From assembly GCA_013350335.1 (NCBI GenBank), contig CM023539.1, positions 16,182,302 through 16,246,301 on the forward strand: DNA of 64,000 nt, in the 5' to 3' direction. Made by a program: the position numbers and the translations under genes. Of the stretch, positions 36,330 through 49,087 are shown piece after piece. The notes below the pieces were generated by a model. That model was not told where the DNA came from and ran no database searches. It saw only the letters and a program-made list of their open reading frames with translations. This stretch comes from Chimonanthus salicifolius (Eukaryota > Streptophyta > Magnoliopsida > Laurales > Calycanthaceae). Within the stretch, counting starts at the first letter, position 1; each line of letters begins with the position of its first letter.

Positions 36330-37669
36330 GGTGAAGTAGGGTTTCAAACAAATCATACAAATAGCTCAGGATGAGATGCTCTCATTTCTGACTCCAGTTC
36401 CCAAGTGTCTTCCTCATTATCGTGTCGGTCCCATACCACTTTGACGAATGAAATCGCTCTGTTTCGTAACACCCTTTGCTCCCTATCAATTACTCAGACA
36501 TGCCTCTCGATGTAAGATATGTCGGTTTGCACTTCTATGTCTTGCACATTCAGCACGTGTGATGGGTCAGGGTTGTACTTTCTCAACATAGAAACATGGA
36601 ATACGTTGTGCAGTCCTGACAACTGTGGAAGGAGTATCAGATGATAAGCCACTTCCCCCACCTTCTCATGGATCGAAAAGGGTCCCACAAATCTGGGTGA
36701 CAGTTTCCCTTTCTTTCCAAACCTCATGTGTCCCTTTCATGATGAGACCTTCAAGAATACTAGGTCTCCCACTTCAAACTCAAGAGATCTTCTTCTTTTG
36801 TCAGCGTAGTTTTTCTGACTACTCTGTGCCGTGAGCAGATGTTGTGGTATCACCTTGATCTGTTCTGTGGTCTCTACAACAAGATCAGGTCCAATAAGAG
36901 CAGGTTCACCTGCCTCGGTCCAACACTGGGGATCTGCAGGGTCTACCATATAATGCTTCAAATGGAGCCATCTTGAGGCTTGCCTGGTAATTGTTGTTGT
37001 ATGAGAACTCGACCAGTGGTATGTGATCTTCCCAGCTGCCCTTGAAGTCTAGCATGCATGCTCTCAGCATATCCTCCAATGTTTGTATTGTTCGCTCTGA
37101 CTGACCGTCGATCTGTGGATGGAAAGCTGTGCTATATAATAAATTTGTCTCCATAGCCGACTGCATGCTTTGCCACACCTTGCCAGCGAATCTGCCATCT
37201 CTATCGGACACAATAGTCCTGGGTATGCCATGTAGCCTGATGATGTCCTTGATATACCGCCGTCGCAAAGTCTCAAACGAGTTTGTCATCTTGATAGGGA
37301 GAAAATGTGCAGACTTGGTCAGACGGTCCACTATAACCCAGATTGCATCATTACCCTTTGAAGACCTCGACAGCCCTGTCACAAAGTCCATGGCAATGTG
37401 TTCTCACTTCCATTCGGGCACGAGTAGGGATTTGAACAGCCCTGATGGCTTATGATGTTCTGTCTTGACTTGCTGACAAAGAAGGCAGTGAGAGACAAAG
37501 TCAGCCACATCTCTTTTGAGTCCATGCCACCAATAATGCCTTTTCAGATCATGGTATATTTTCGTGCTACCCGGATGAATGGAGAGTTTTGATTGATGAG
37601 CTTCTATTAACAACTCTCTCCTGCAGCCTTGAGGTACATATGTCCTGCCTCGGAATAAGAGACCTTGTC
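36330..37669 (-). pseudogene. Element G integrase with chromodomain, broken
   Basis: On the minus strand: the HHCC zinc-finger end ([12 protein letters not shown], about 37470); the core with [19 protein letters not shown] (first Asp), TIVSDRDGRF (second Asp) and [15 protein letters not shown] (Glu), open as one 161-codon piece at 36906-37391; then [14 protein letters not shown] (GPY/F) and the chromodomain start DISYIERHV before a stop. The rest of the chromodomain follows in another frame near 36370-36480. The catalytic core is well kept, but flanking frameshifts make it a pseudogene. Confidence 0.9.
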
Positions 37670-40600
37670 TGTAACACCCCGCCCTTTTCACTCAAATAAT
37701 CAGAGTTTATTTTTTATTTATTTATAATAACAATAAACAAGTAATTGGGGCGGGATGTTACGACGTGAGTTAAGTTCGGACTTCTAAAGTCCGACCCTTA
37801 ACTGGCCAAGCCCATGTGCGTATGGACTAAGTCCATAAGAATCGATCCACACATGGTACAAATAAAACTTGCGGAATAAACTTAATCTTAATCTAACTGT
37901 GGGTTATAATAGATCCTAAGACTACTTCATTTTCCATTTTTAGATAGCAAAGTACATAATCATCCAAAATTACGAAAATAACCTTAAAGTAAGCATTCAT
38001 TCTAAACCATCCAAATCCTACCAAACCATAGCAAATAGTTTACTACATTATTACATGCCAACATCATCTAATTATCAAATTACATTGTCCAAATAAACTT
38101 AAATAAAAAGTCCATAAATCAAGTCCATTCAAAGCCCAAGCTCCTATGCTTGGTTTCCATCACGATCCTCGTTCTTCCCCTTTCCTGCGTCATCCACTAA
38201 GGATAGAGATAGGGCGTTAGATCAACACGCCCAGTAGGTGTTTCCGATTAGGGCTACCACAAGGTTAGTATAAAAACATGCAAATATTATAATAATACAT
38301 GTTCATCAAAGTCTCATAAAACTAATGTTATGTATGTAATGCACATATAATGAGTCCCACCCATCACAAAGATACATAGCCTCCTCTTGACGAGATTCTC
38401 ATCGTCAAGGTACCCCACAGTGGTCTTTCGGACGCCCCGATAGAATGTGGCCTCCGGATTCCTCTTGATGGGATTCTCATCATCAAGGTACCCCACAATG
38501 GTCTTTCGGACGCCGAGACGGAGTGTGGCCTCCGGTTTCCATAATCACCACTCCATGCCATGCATGAGATGTCCATGAGTTCATGCCATTTGTAAACACA
38601 TCTTAACATACAAAACCACATTGAAACATAATATCATAGCACATAATTCATCAAAATTACGATAAAACATCAAATATAAGTGTGGTTCAAAAAGGTAGGA
38701 AACCTACACAATGTTCACTTAGATTGACCGTTATTTTAAACCGTCACCCGATCACAACTTGTACACCGCTCAAGCAATCCCGATACCTTATTTATATAAC
38801 AGCAAGTCAAACATATATCCATATAATTTTCCACTTAGTCTAAGTCTCAAAAACCACTTTGTGGGGTTCGGCCATACCCCATGGCCGAACCTCACCCACT
38901 TAAATTTTGGTCTCTCTTTCCTTTAACTAAAACCATGCCAATAACTCATATACCAACCCCAATCCACCAAATGCAACCTTGTGGGGTTCGGCCATACACC
39001 ATGGCCGAACCTCACTTAATTTTGTTTTAAACCCTTCTTTGTATTCTGAAGCCCAAACACATCATTCAAATAACTTAATCTTCCAAATGAACCTTGGTAG
39101 GGTTCGGCCATACAACATGGCCGAACCTTACCACTTTGGTTTTGGCCCATCTTTCTTTTGTACATTTCATTCATTATTACAATCTTGCCACTAGCATAAC
39201 CCTTTGTTTAATTTTGCTTTAAAACCAAAGTCCATATCCAAACTACCTTAGTGGGGTTCGGCCATACAACATGGCCGAACCTCACCACTTAATTTGGTCC
39301 TTTAAATCCTTCATTCACCCATCTCCAATTACATTATAAATTAACACTAAGTCCACCAATGACCATTAGTGGGGTTCGACCATACTACATGGCCGAACCT
39401 CACCAAACTGATTTTTGTCCCTCTTTCCATCATCTTTGATGGCTGATTATTTTCTTATACTAAGTTCATAAATAAACATAGTGATTCTCAAATCAAAAGC
39501 GTGTCATAATCCATAATTTCCAACCATGTTCTCACTCTAAATAACCCATAAAAACAGTCCATGGGGTTCGACCATACACTTAGCCGAACGCTATGGTTTT
39601 CTTGATGTAAACCCTCCAATATTTGTCCATGGTTTTGATCAGCAACTTAGCCATAACATCAACATGGTTCAGCCATGCCATAGCCTCTCCAAAATAGTAA
39701 ACTTATCTCCATTTTAAACCCTTTAAAACCTTCATTACATAGTATGGTTTTTATCCCTTAACAACCATAAAAATCACCACATCCTTTCATGGGTTTCGGC
39801 CATCCAAAGTGGCCGAACCCTATGATCCAATTTCTACCCTTTTTAGACAGCATAAACCATGATCTAAATCTTTGATAGATTCGGCCATACAATGGCCGGA
39901 TCATGTTCCCTTAGTCATTCCTTTTAACAAGTGTTTATTGAGCACTTACCAAAACCACGACTCCTCTGATTTTTTCACTTCTTCTTGATCCTCTCCTTAG
40001 TCCTTCCTTCCTTCTCCTTTAGCTGAGACTGATCTTGCTCAGAGACTCCTTGAAATTGTTCAGCCAAGATATTGGTTTGAGAGAGAGAGATAGAAATTTG
40101 GTCTTGAATGAAAGTGACAACCTTGATGCCAAACTCTTTTGCTGAATTTTGTCTTGGTGAAAGGATCGGCCAAGGACTAATTGGTATGAGATACAATCAG
40201 CCAATGCCTTTGGTCTTGAGAAATGAACAACATCCAAGAGAGGGAGAGAGAGAGAGATAGAAAATGAAACCCCTTTTTGGCTAATGATCAGCCCAAGGTT
40301 ATCACTACATGTAACTCCCCTCCCATTTACTTCCATAACTTATTTCATTTGGGGGTTTCATCCTTGAGATGAAACCCTCCAACGGTTTCTTGGCTCTTGG
40401 CTGCCCTAAATGCAACCCTTTTCCATCACTTCTCCAAGTGTGAATCTACTTGTAACTCTCATTTGTTTAATACCTTCCTTGGGGTTTCATCCTTGAGATG
40501 AAACTCCCAAGGTGCCCAATGGATTCCAATGGTGTTTTGGTGTATCCTTTCCTCTCATCATTCATCTCTCATTAACCTTGTATGTGAGAGTTTCATTCTA

Positions 40601-41393
40601 AAATAAAAGTCGCATAGGCTCCAACGGTCATGTTTTGAATTGAGAATCCATAACTGCCACTTCTCATTTACTTGCCATGTGGGGGTTTCATCCATGAGAT
40701 GGAACTCCCACAAGCCAACGGTTTGGTCTTGGTCCATGCAACTCTTCCTTTAGTTCTCCATTTGGAGTTTCATGCAAGACATAATACTCCCATGCAATTC
40801 CAATGTGTAATAGGTTTGAATTTAAAATACTACTCCTCACATTTGTAACTCCCAAAACCGCCACACCATTCATTTTTTATGTAGGAGTTACATGCATGGA
40901 ATTGCCTCTGCATGCAGCCAACGTTTTTTTTTTTTTTTTGTTTTAAACATGAAACCAAGACACTCCAATCTCATTCACACACTTCACTTACTTAGAATTA
41001 ATTTAACTCTCTCAACTCAACCCATTTAACTCATCAATTTAATGCAACTCAACTCATAAATTCAACTCAACTAAACCCTTCATTTATTTCAACTCAAACC
41101 AAACTCAAACATTTAATTAATCTTAACCCAATTAAGCTTTGAGCTCATCCAATGGTTAATCATGTCCACAACGACCCATTGGGTCCCAATTGGGTCTTTC
41201 GACCCAATTAACCCCTTTGACCCAAATAAATGTACATTACCCATTTAACCTAATTTGAACCTTATACCAAGCACATTGGTCTTATTTGAACAATGGGCCC
41301 CACTATTTACTCATCTACGATCATATCCTTTGATTCATAATTTCAATGGCAATTTCGTAAATATTGATATATCGTAAAATGTAGGGTATTACA
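37670..41393 (-). mobile_element. Solo LTR H, minus strand
   Basis: A 3724-bp LTR from TGTAACACCCCGCCC to GGGTATTACA, flanked by TTGTC (37665-37669) and TTATC (41394-41398), a one-mismatch duplication. It is of the same family as solo LTR A. On the minus strand it has: a GTAAGT site (39944-39949); about eight TTCGGCCA foldbacks between 38860 and 39902, with GTG/CAC outer stems; a GTAGG-type dyad near 38695; CATGCATGGCATG near 38557; CTAAC (38216-38220) with CCTTAG ending at 38197; TGTAATAA near 38050; and U5 hairpins at 37812-37856 and 37769-37802. It interrupts G's integrase. Confidence 0.92.
40351..40935. repeat. Degenerate repeat units with GGGTTTCATC foldbacks and CCAACGG boxes
   Basis: Inside LTR H, four to five loosely related units carry a foldback. 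The clearest is GGGTTTCATC/GATGAAACCC with a 5-nt loop (40353-40377); others lie near 40482, 40683, 40760 and 40880. CCAACGG occurs at 40378-40388, 40620-40630 and about 40714. LTR A has a weaker version near 7490-7630. It ends in a T16 run (40924-40939). Confidence 0.8.
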
Positions 41394-41398
41394 TTATC

Positions 41399-42773
41399 TA
41401 GGTCGTAATTCCCATTCTGGTATGACCTCTACAGTCGACATCTTGGCCCATATTTCTGCCACTTCAGGATCTGTCCGCTGCTCTTGTTCAATCTTGGAAA
41501 CCATACTGGACTGTAACATCAGATTATACATGCTCCCACAATTTTTGATGTGCTAATTGAACTCTCGAATGGTCGTTAGCATTTTCCATTCTTTCATAAT
41601 CAGACTAGACACAGTTCCATGTGAAATGCGACTAAGAGCATCCGCCACTTTGTTTGCTTTGTAAGAGTGATATCGTAGTGCAAATTCATAGTCTTGCAGG
41701 TACTCCATCCATCTGTGCTATCTCAAATTGAGTTCCTTCTGATCGAACAGATATTTTAAGCTCTTATGGTCTGAAAACACCTCAAATTTCTCTCCATATA
41801 GATAGTGTCTCCAGCTTTTGATAGTGAAGACCACTGCAGCTAGTTCCAAATCATGAATGGGATAGTTACGTTCATGGATTTTCAGTTGCCTTGAACAATA
41901 TGCCACCACATGATGACTTTGAGTGAGAGAGCACCCAAGTCCTTCTCCTGAAGCATCATAGTATACTTCATATCCCTTGCCTTTCTCTGGCAAAATTAGA
42001 ATGCGAGTGGTGGTAAGCTTTTGTTTCAGATCCTCAAACCTTCGATTGCACACGTCAGACCATTCAAATTTGACTCCTTTATGAGTTAGTGGGGTGAGTG
42101 CAACCGCAATCTTGGAGAAGTCCATAATAAATTTCCGATAGTAACCACCTAGTCCTAGAAAGCTATGAATTTCAGACACATTCTTCCGAGCTTTCCAGTC
42201 ATTAACTACTGCCACTTTAGCCGGGTCCACAGCTATTCCTCCTGCTGATATGACGTGCCCCAAGAAGTTGACCTCAAATGGCCAGAACTCGCACTTGCTT
42301 CTTTGGCATATAACTGATTATTCTTCAGTGTGTCCAAGACTATCCTCAGATGCTCAGCATACTCCTCCTGACTAGTGGAATAAACTAGAATATGGTCAAT
42401 GAAGACAATTACAAACATATCCAGATAAGGTCAGAATATTCTGTTCATCAGATCCATGAACACGGCTGGTGCATTGGTGAGTCCAAAAGGCATGACCATA
42501 TATTCGTACAGTCCATACCGAGTTCTAAAGGCCATCTTTTCTATGTCCTCATCCCTGACACGGATTTGATGGCAGCCTGACATAAGATCAATCTAGGAGA
42601 AATGGCTGGAGCCTCTGAGTTGATCGACGAGATCATCAATTCTGGGTAGAGGGTACTTGTTCCTAACAATCAGCTGGTTCAACTTCCTGTAATCCCCACA
42701 CATCCGAAGAGTACATCTTATTCTTTACGAACAATACTGGTGCTCCCCAGGATGAGGTGTTGTGCCGGATGAA
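41399..42773 (-). pseudogene. Element G RNase H-RT remnant
   Basis: The minus strand carries the end of RNase H and the integrase linker (41399-41717), an open 181-codon piece (41718-42263) with [29 protein letters not shown] (RNase H Asp) and [11 protein letters not shown], and the RT active-site segment [12 protein letters not shown] (42233-42418). The usual FIDD is changed to FIDH there, a lost catalytic Asp. Upstream RT motifs (DYRKLNQ region) near 42650-42720 are broken by stops and small deletions. Confidence 0.9.
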
Positions 42774-43424
42774 TCATAGTTTGAGCAACTCATCAATTTG
42801 TTTCTTCAGCTCTGACATTTCTACAGGGGTCATCTGGTAATGAGGCAATGACACAGGGGTAGTGCCAGGATAAAGCTTAATCTCGAAGAAAATCTCCCTT
42901 TTTGGAGGCAAACCAGAGAGTTTTGTCGGGAATACCCCTGTGTAGTCTTTCACTACAGAAGGTAGTTCAGCCACCGGCGTCTTGTCTAGTCTGATACTGT
43001 TCAGTACGAGATGGTTCATTTCTTCATGTAATCTCCTTGTCATAGGAATGCTCTGTCTGTTGGCATGTACAATAAACAGTTTTCCCTCGGGTGACCAAAA
43101 TATCACTCTTTGAAGGTGACAGTCAATACTGGCCTGGAAGGTAGCCAACCAGTCCATGCCAAATATGATGTCATATTCTGTCATCTCCAGTACCAAATAG
43201 TTGAATTTAAATCTGAACTGAGCAAGTTCAGTATCGACGGAGGTGCAGATTAGTCCTAGTGATGTGTCTCCAACATGGGATACAATAGTGAGTGCAGTGG
43301 ATAGTTGTTGTACTAAGATACCAGTAGCAGATATAAAGGAGTGGGATGCTCCCGAATCAAATAACGTGAAAGCATAAGAACTACCAGCTACTGCCATACC
43401 TTGAATCACCGAGTGATCCACCAT
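42774..43424 (-). pseudogene. Element G protease and RT N-terminal segment
   Basis: An open 216-codon minus-strand piece: the protease box [12 protein letters not shown], then [17 protein letters not shown]-type linkers, and [22 protein letters not shown] leading into the RT N-terminus ([14 protein letters not shown]), where it stops. It matches L residues of about 420-630 in order. It is an aged remnant of the polyprotein. Confidence 0.88.
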
Positions 43425-44233
43425 CTCTAGAGGAGGAACTAAAGTATATAGCCGTCCAGATCCTGCTGGAATGGGTGCCTGTCCTGTCTGGTTGTGTGCT
43501 CTGGATTCTTGTGACTGAGCTAGCAGAGCTAGAGGAAGGAAAAAACCCTGGAGTAAGAAGGTCTATTATTTTGTGGACACTCCCTCTTGATATGGCCCTG
43601 CTGGCCACACTGATAACAGGTGATAACACCTCGAGGAGACTGAGAGACTGGTCCTGATCTGGAGGGCTGACTGGGAAGAAAACCACTAGTGGAAGCAATG
43701 GAACCTGAGGGTTTCCAATGTTGGGTCTGAATTTCTTGCGAAGGCAGAAAGAATTTCCTCCGCTCTGGCTTCGTCTGTTCTCCACAAATCAGACTGTCTC
43801 CATTAGCTCTTGTTCGCCTATGCTGGCTCGACTGACCACCTCTGTAAAAGTAGCTGATTTGATAATAGTGACTTTGGCTCTGATGCTAGGTCGCAGACCT
43901 TGCTCAAACTTTCGATCCTTCTTATATTCCGTGTCTACCATGTATAGAGCATAGCATGATAGACAGAGGAATTCTTGGTAGTACTCTGCGACAGTCATGG
44001 GACCCTGAACCAGAGCTATGAATGCCTGTGTTTGGCCCTCCTTCTCCTCCTCTGGAAAGTAATGGTCTAGAAACATCCCAGTGAACTGGTCCCAAGTCAT
44101 CTTTGTTCCATTCGCCGCTGGAGTCTGCGCTTGTTGATGTTGTATGACCTTCCACCATTTGCCTGCATCGTCTACTAGTTGTGAGGTAGCTAGTAGTATT
44201 CGGTCTTGATCATTGGTGATCTTAAGCAACTTC
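43425..44233 (-). pseudogene. Element G gag, C-terminal part
   Basis: The 43789-44233 part encodes a capsid-like gag domain ([49 protein letters not shown]). After a frame change come the Arg/Ser/Pro-rich region and a damaged CCHC knuckle near 43590-43620. Solo LTR K splits gag at 44234, and the N-terminal part continues at 48002. Confidence 0.88.
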
Positions 44234-47200
44234 TGTAACACCCCAATTTCTCAATGAAATGGATAATTACGAAAATGCCCCTAGATTTGGTGAATTTAAT
44301 AATTATGATGTTAAATGAGAAAATAGTGGGACCCATTGCTCAAACTAAGATCCTATGAACATTTTATAAGGGTCAAATTATAATGGATGGGTAATGTACA
44401 TCAAATTGGGTCAAAATAGTTAATTGGGTCAAAGAATTCTCAATGATTGGAATAATTACGAAAATGCCCCTGGATTGGTGGATTCAATAAATATGATTGT
44501 AAATAAGGAAATGGTGGCGCCCATTGCTCAAATTAAGATCATATGAGCACATTATGAATGTCAAATTTGATTGGATGGGTAATGAACATCAATTGGGTCG
44601 AAAATGGCTAAATGGGTCAAAGGGCCCAATTTGACCCAATGGGTCAAAATGGATGATTTGACCATTGTGTAAGCTCAAATTAAATGAGGTCAAGCTGAAC
44701 TGATAGGAAATCAGGTATAGTAAAAATGGGTAGGCCTGATGCACATGTGAAAACCAATTACAAATGACCAAAATATCCATAATTGGGTCATGGAGTCAAA
44801 AACGGGTCAAGGAGCTAAAAGTGGAGCCAACGGGTCGAGTTGACTATGGTTGACCGTTTGGGCCCACAAATGAGTTCAATGGTGAGTTAAATCAGGTTAA
44901 GTGGAACTGATTTTATTTAATTTGAATTAAGAATGAGTTGACTCAAATGCATTAAATGGTTGTCAATTAATGAGGTGAGTTGGACATGTGAGTTGGACAT
45001 GTGAGTTGGGTGAATCAAAGCGGAAGTCAATGGACTGTAAATCAGTGAGTTGAGTGGGAATTTGAAGAGGTGGCTTGGTCTCAAACCAACCAAAGCAAGT
45101 CCCACACGTTGGGGACTTGTTTTGGTGATTTCCATGATGAATGTTAAATGCAAATGATAGGTTTGAGATGAGATGCATGGAAAGTTGAATGGCTGCATGG
45201 GTAGGTGCCAAGGGGTGCCTTGGATAGCACCCAAGACCCTTCGTTTTATGCAAGAATTGATGAGGGAGTGGAGGGGTTTTGGGGGCTGAAATACAAAAGG
45301 ATTGAACCCCTAGTTTGGCCGAATTTGTCATTCCAAAACCTTAGAATTCTCATCTCTTTCCCTCTCTTACCTTGGTGATTTCACCATTGGTTCAAGCATA
45401 TAATCAGCAAAGGAAGGGAGGCTAAGAAAGATAGGAAGCAAGGATCAAAGGGCAAGACAAGAAGCTTGAGAAATTTGGTAAGAATTCTTATGGATTTTGG
45501 TTTTAAAAATGAGTGTTAAGTTATGAATTTGGATGAAATAATTTGGTCATGTATGGCTGAACTTGTCATAGGTTTAAACCATGGGAAATGGTGTCTAAAA
45601 AGGATTGGAAATGGACCATTGGGTTCGGCCACTTTGGATGGCCGAACCCCATGGAAACAAGTGGTTGATTTTGATGGTTTTTTGGAAATTAAAACCATAT
45701 AAGATGGGACTGTTATTAGATGTTTATGTTAGATTTAAAATGCATTAAAACATGGATTTGGATGTTTGGTTCAGACCCAAGATAAATGGTTAAATGTTTC
45801 AAAACCAAAGGTCATGGTGTTCGGCCAATGAGCATGGCCGAACCCTATGAAATTGGGTTAGTTATTGGATGATGTTTGATTAGTAAAACTCGGTAATAAT
45901 ATACTGTTTATTACATGATTGTTGGAGGTTTAAAAATAGTAAGAATAACCATTGGGTTCGGCCTCGTAAAAGATTGTTGGTTTTCATATTGTGAAACATG
46001 GAAATCATGGACTTTTATGGACTGTTTTTGGATGAATTTAATTAGATGGTTTCTAAGAGGTATAAAGGCAACAATATGATACTGATATTGCATGTTTAAA
46101 TAACGCCTAAAGCATGTTTGAAAGACCAATTCATGGACATAGGGTGCGGCCAACTTGAATGGCCAAACCCCATGAAAGAGATTGATGATTGTTATGAATT
46201 TGGAGAGTTAGAAACCATGCAATATCATGGGGTTTCTATGGGATTTTAAATAGAAATATGTTTGCTGTTTTTATGGCTAAGAATGCATGTTAAATGATGA
46301 AAGATCATTAGAAGAATTGTATCCAAAGAAACCATACATGGCCGAACCCCATGGGTTGCTTTAGGGTTTTTATTTGGTTTACTTGGGGTTATGGTCATTG
46401 ATTTGGGTCAGCCTTTGGATGGCTGAACCATGTATTGATCATGGTTCAAATAGCAGGTTAAAATCATGTGTAATCATGGAGATTATTGAGCCAAGGGAAC
46501 CATTGGGTTTGGCCATGTATAGGGCTGAACCCCATGGACCATTGCATGGGTTAAATAGGCTAAGCTTATGAGTAGTAATTGTTAATGGTTCCATGTTGAT
46601 TTAAAAGGTTTAAAATATCCTAATGGAGAACCATATGGTAATGGATAAAAGAACCATTGGGTTCGGCCAAATGTATGGCCGAACCCCATGGAGTAGTGTT
46701 GGTGGATGAAAATGAGATTGGAACCATACTACATGGCCGAACCCCACTAAGGTAGATTACTTTGATGAACTTTGATTATGAGCAAGATTAGATATTGGTT
46801 AGACCAATGGCAAATCTGTGAATACAAGCCAAATGAAGGGATTGATCAAAGGACTTATAAGAGGGATCAAATCTAAAGTGGGTAAGGTTCGGCCATGGGT
46901 ATGGCCGAACCCCATAAGATGTTTTTGGGTCTTATATGTGAATGGACATTTAAATGATGTTATGATTTACTTATGGCTACATAACAAGGTAACGGAACGT
47001 GAACGGCGCGCAAGTCGTGATCAAGTGAAAAAGAACAAACACCGAAGCGAATTTTCTGTAGGTTTCCTACCTACTTGTAACCACAGTTTTACCCCAGTTT
47101 TCTTATGAGACTTTTTTTTTATTTTATGTGTTTCAAATGATATATTATGCATTAACAAATGGCATACAGGCATTGGCATCTCATGCATAGACATGGGATT

Positions 47201-47996
47201 ATGAATGAGGTTCTACAGTGTTGCAATTTATGAGTTACGTCCTCTTTCGGCGGTGCAAGTCACGCTAGGAGGACTAATACGTGATATGAACCAAGTCAAT
47301 GATGAAGAGATGTAAGTGTATTGTGATTTACCTTGTCGGTGCAAGGCACGTTAAGTGATGGCTATGAATGTACATGATGGGGGAGGCTCATTGCATGTGC
47401 ATACTTCATCGCGTTGTTTTACCTGTTTTTACTAATCATGTACTATGATATATATGCATGTTTTATATGCTAATCATGTGGCAGCCCTGATTCGGGAACC
47501 TACTGGGCGTGTTGATCTAACGCCCTAATTCTATCCTCAGAGGAGAATGCAGGTACAAGGAAAGGGAAAGAAAAGGTCGTTGACCGGGAGGGGAGCCAAG
47601 CCTAGGCACTTGAATGTTGGACTGGACTACTTTATATTACTGTCATTCGAACTATATTTTGTTGGACATGTAATAAGTCATTACTTGCTATGGTTTGATT
47701 AGGTTAATAACTTTGAATGGTTGATTTATGTTAATTAATGTGTGAGACTGTTACTTGCTATCTAGTCTTTTTATTCCGCAGTTAATCTAGGTTATTCCGC
47801 ATGTTGATGTTAGTTCCATGTGTGATTCATTATCATGGTCTAGTCCATGTACACATGGGTGGCCAGCTAAGGTTCAGACTTGAGTAGTCTGAACTTAACT
47901 CGCGTCGTGACGCCACCCGCTCTCTTCCGATGTTTTATTATTATTATTTAAAAAAAAAATTAGACTCTGATTTCTCGGAGAGGGCGGGGCGTTACA
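44234..47996 (+). mobile_element. Solo LTR K, plus strand, TSD ACTTC
   Basis: A 3763-bp LTR from TGTAACACCCCAATTTCTC to GGGCGGGGCGTTACA, flanked by perfect ACTTC at 44229-44233 and 47997-48001. It is of the same family as J and L. It contains: a GGGACTTGTTT foldback near 45095; a GGTAAGAAT donor-like site (45478-45483); about ten TTCGGCCA foldbacks, some one-armed, between 45619 and 46912; GTAGG-TTT-CCTAC (47058-47070); CTAAC (47517-47521) with CCTCAG ending at 47540; TGTAATAA (47669-47676); and U5 hairpins at 47816-47858 and 47866-47899. Confidence 0.95.
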
Positions 47997-48001
47997 ACTT
48001 C

Positions 48002-48302
48002 AAGATCTTTGTGATATTCTCAATCCAATTCTCTGTTCTTGCGGGTCCCTCATTCTCTTTGAAATAATGGGGACGCTGCTATTGGAAATCTCTGATCATT
48101 GTTCGATCTTGGGATTCATTGGAGGTAGTGCCTCCATTGTCGTTCTGGTGTTGCTGTAGAACGGAGGTTACTACTGCCTGCACTAGACTCTGCAGTTAGG
48201 GAGGTACTTCAGGAATATTCACACTGTCCTGTCCCTCTTCCTGATTCATGTCTGTCTGGTATTTCTTTTTCGTGGAGGTATTTTCCTAAGTCATCGATGC
48301 AT
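48002..48302 (-). pseudogene. Element G gag, N-terminal part
   Basis: It continues gag beyond LTR K (capsid start and the [19 protein letters not shown] helix near 48170). The AUG is at 48300-48302 in the context ATGCATCGATGACTTAGG, homologous to D's gag start (ATGTTTCAAAGACTTAGG), but it runs into TGA at the fourth codon. Confidence 0.8.
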
Positions 48303-48759
48303 TGGTTGACTTAGTTTTCTCATAAGGACTTGTGTTCAAATACTTTGAAGTTACACTTGATGAAATAATCATAGGGAAGGGAAAGTTTTGGTTAGTTCTC
48401 CTAAATGTCACTTTGTATTCCTTACTCGGGGAAATTGCCTAAGTATCATATAGTGTTCCTTATTTTTGGGGAAAATCATGTAATGTCACTTGTTGGGGGA
48501 GGGACGACCTATTTTGCTATGTTTGATAAATCTACAATTTATAATGATTGTCCTTCCCCTACTGTTGTTTTTCTCATTAAAGGTTGTTCTCAGATTGAAT
48601 GCTTACAGTCTGATTCTCATCAAAGTAAATTAATCCGGCCCACATACAGCGGACTCTGAGGAGTCAGTCAGTTGGGATTCTTATCTGTCAGTGAGACATG
48701 ATACCATATTAATCTTACTTTGTGAGACTCAACACTTCTGGTTTCGCTCTGATACCAAC
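48303..48759 (-). other. Element G leader with primer-binding site
   Basis: A leader homologous to those of D and L, with GGGGAA/TTCCCC-type runs. The PBS at 48746-48757 reads TGGTATCAGAGC on the minus strand, identical to that of L. Confidence 0.9.
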
Positions 48760-49087
48760 TGTAACGTCCCGCCTTATTTTCACTTGCATAAATCAGAGTA
48801 TATTTTCTTTTTTATAAGTGAGAGAGGACGGGTCGTTACAATGCGAGTCAAGTCCGAGATTCCAAACCCTGACCCTTGACTGGCCACCATTACGTGTGCG
48901 GGGATTAAGTCCACTAAAACATTTACACACGCTTATCTTATTATTTGCGGAATAGTTTATATGAATATGATGCTATTCATTCTCTTGTCATCATTAGGCA
49001 AGGAAAACCAATCACCATAAATTCAAAAAAAACTTAAAGATTATCAAACCATAGCAAATAAGTTCTAAGTTATTACAATCCGAAATA
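48760..49087 (-). mobile_element. Element G 5' LTR, left fragment
   Basis: The minus-strand LTR end TGTAACGTCCCGCC with weakened U5 hairpins and a TTATTACA (TGTAATAA) element near 49070. It is cut at 49087 by LTR J. The 5 bp AAATA (49083-49087) would be J's target duplication. The rest is outside the window. Confidence 0.85.
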
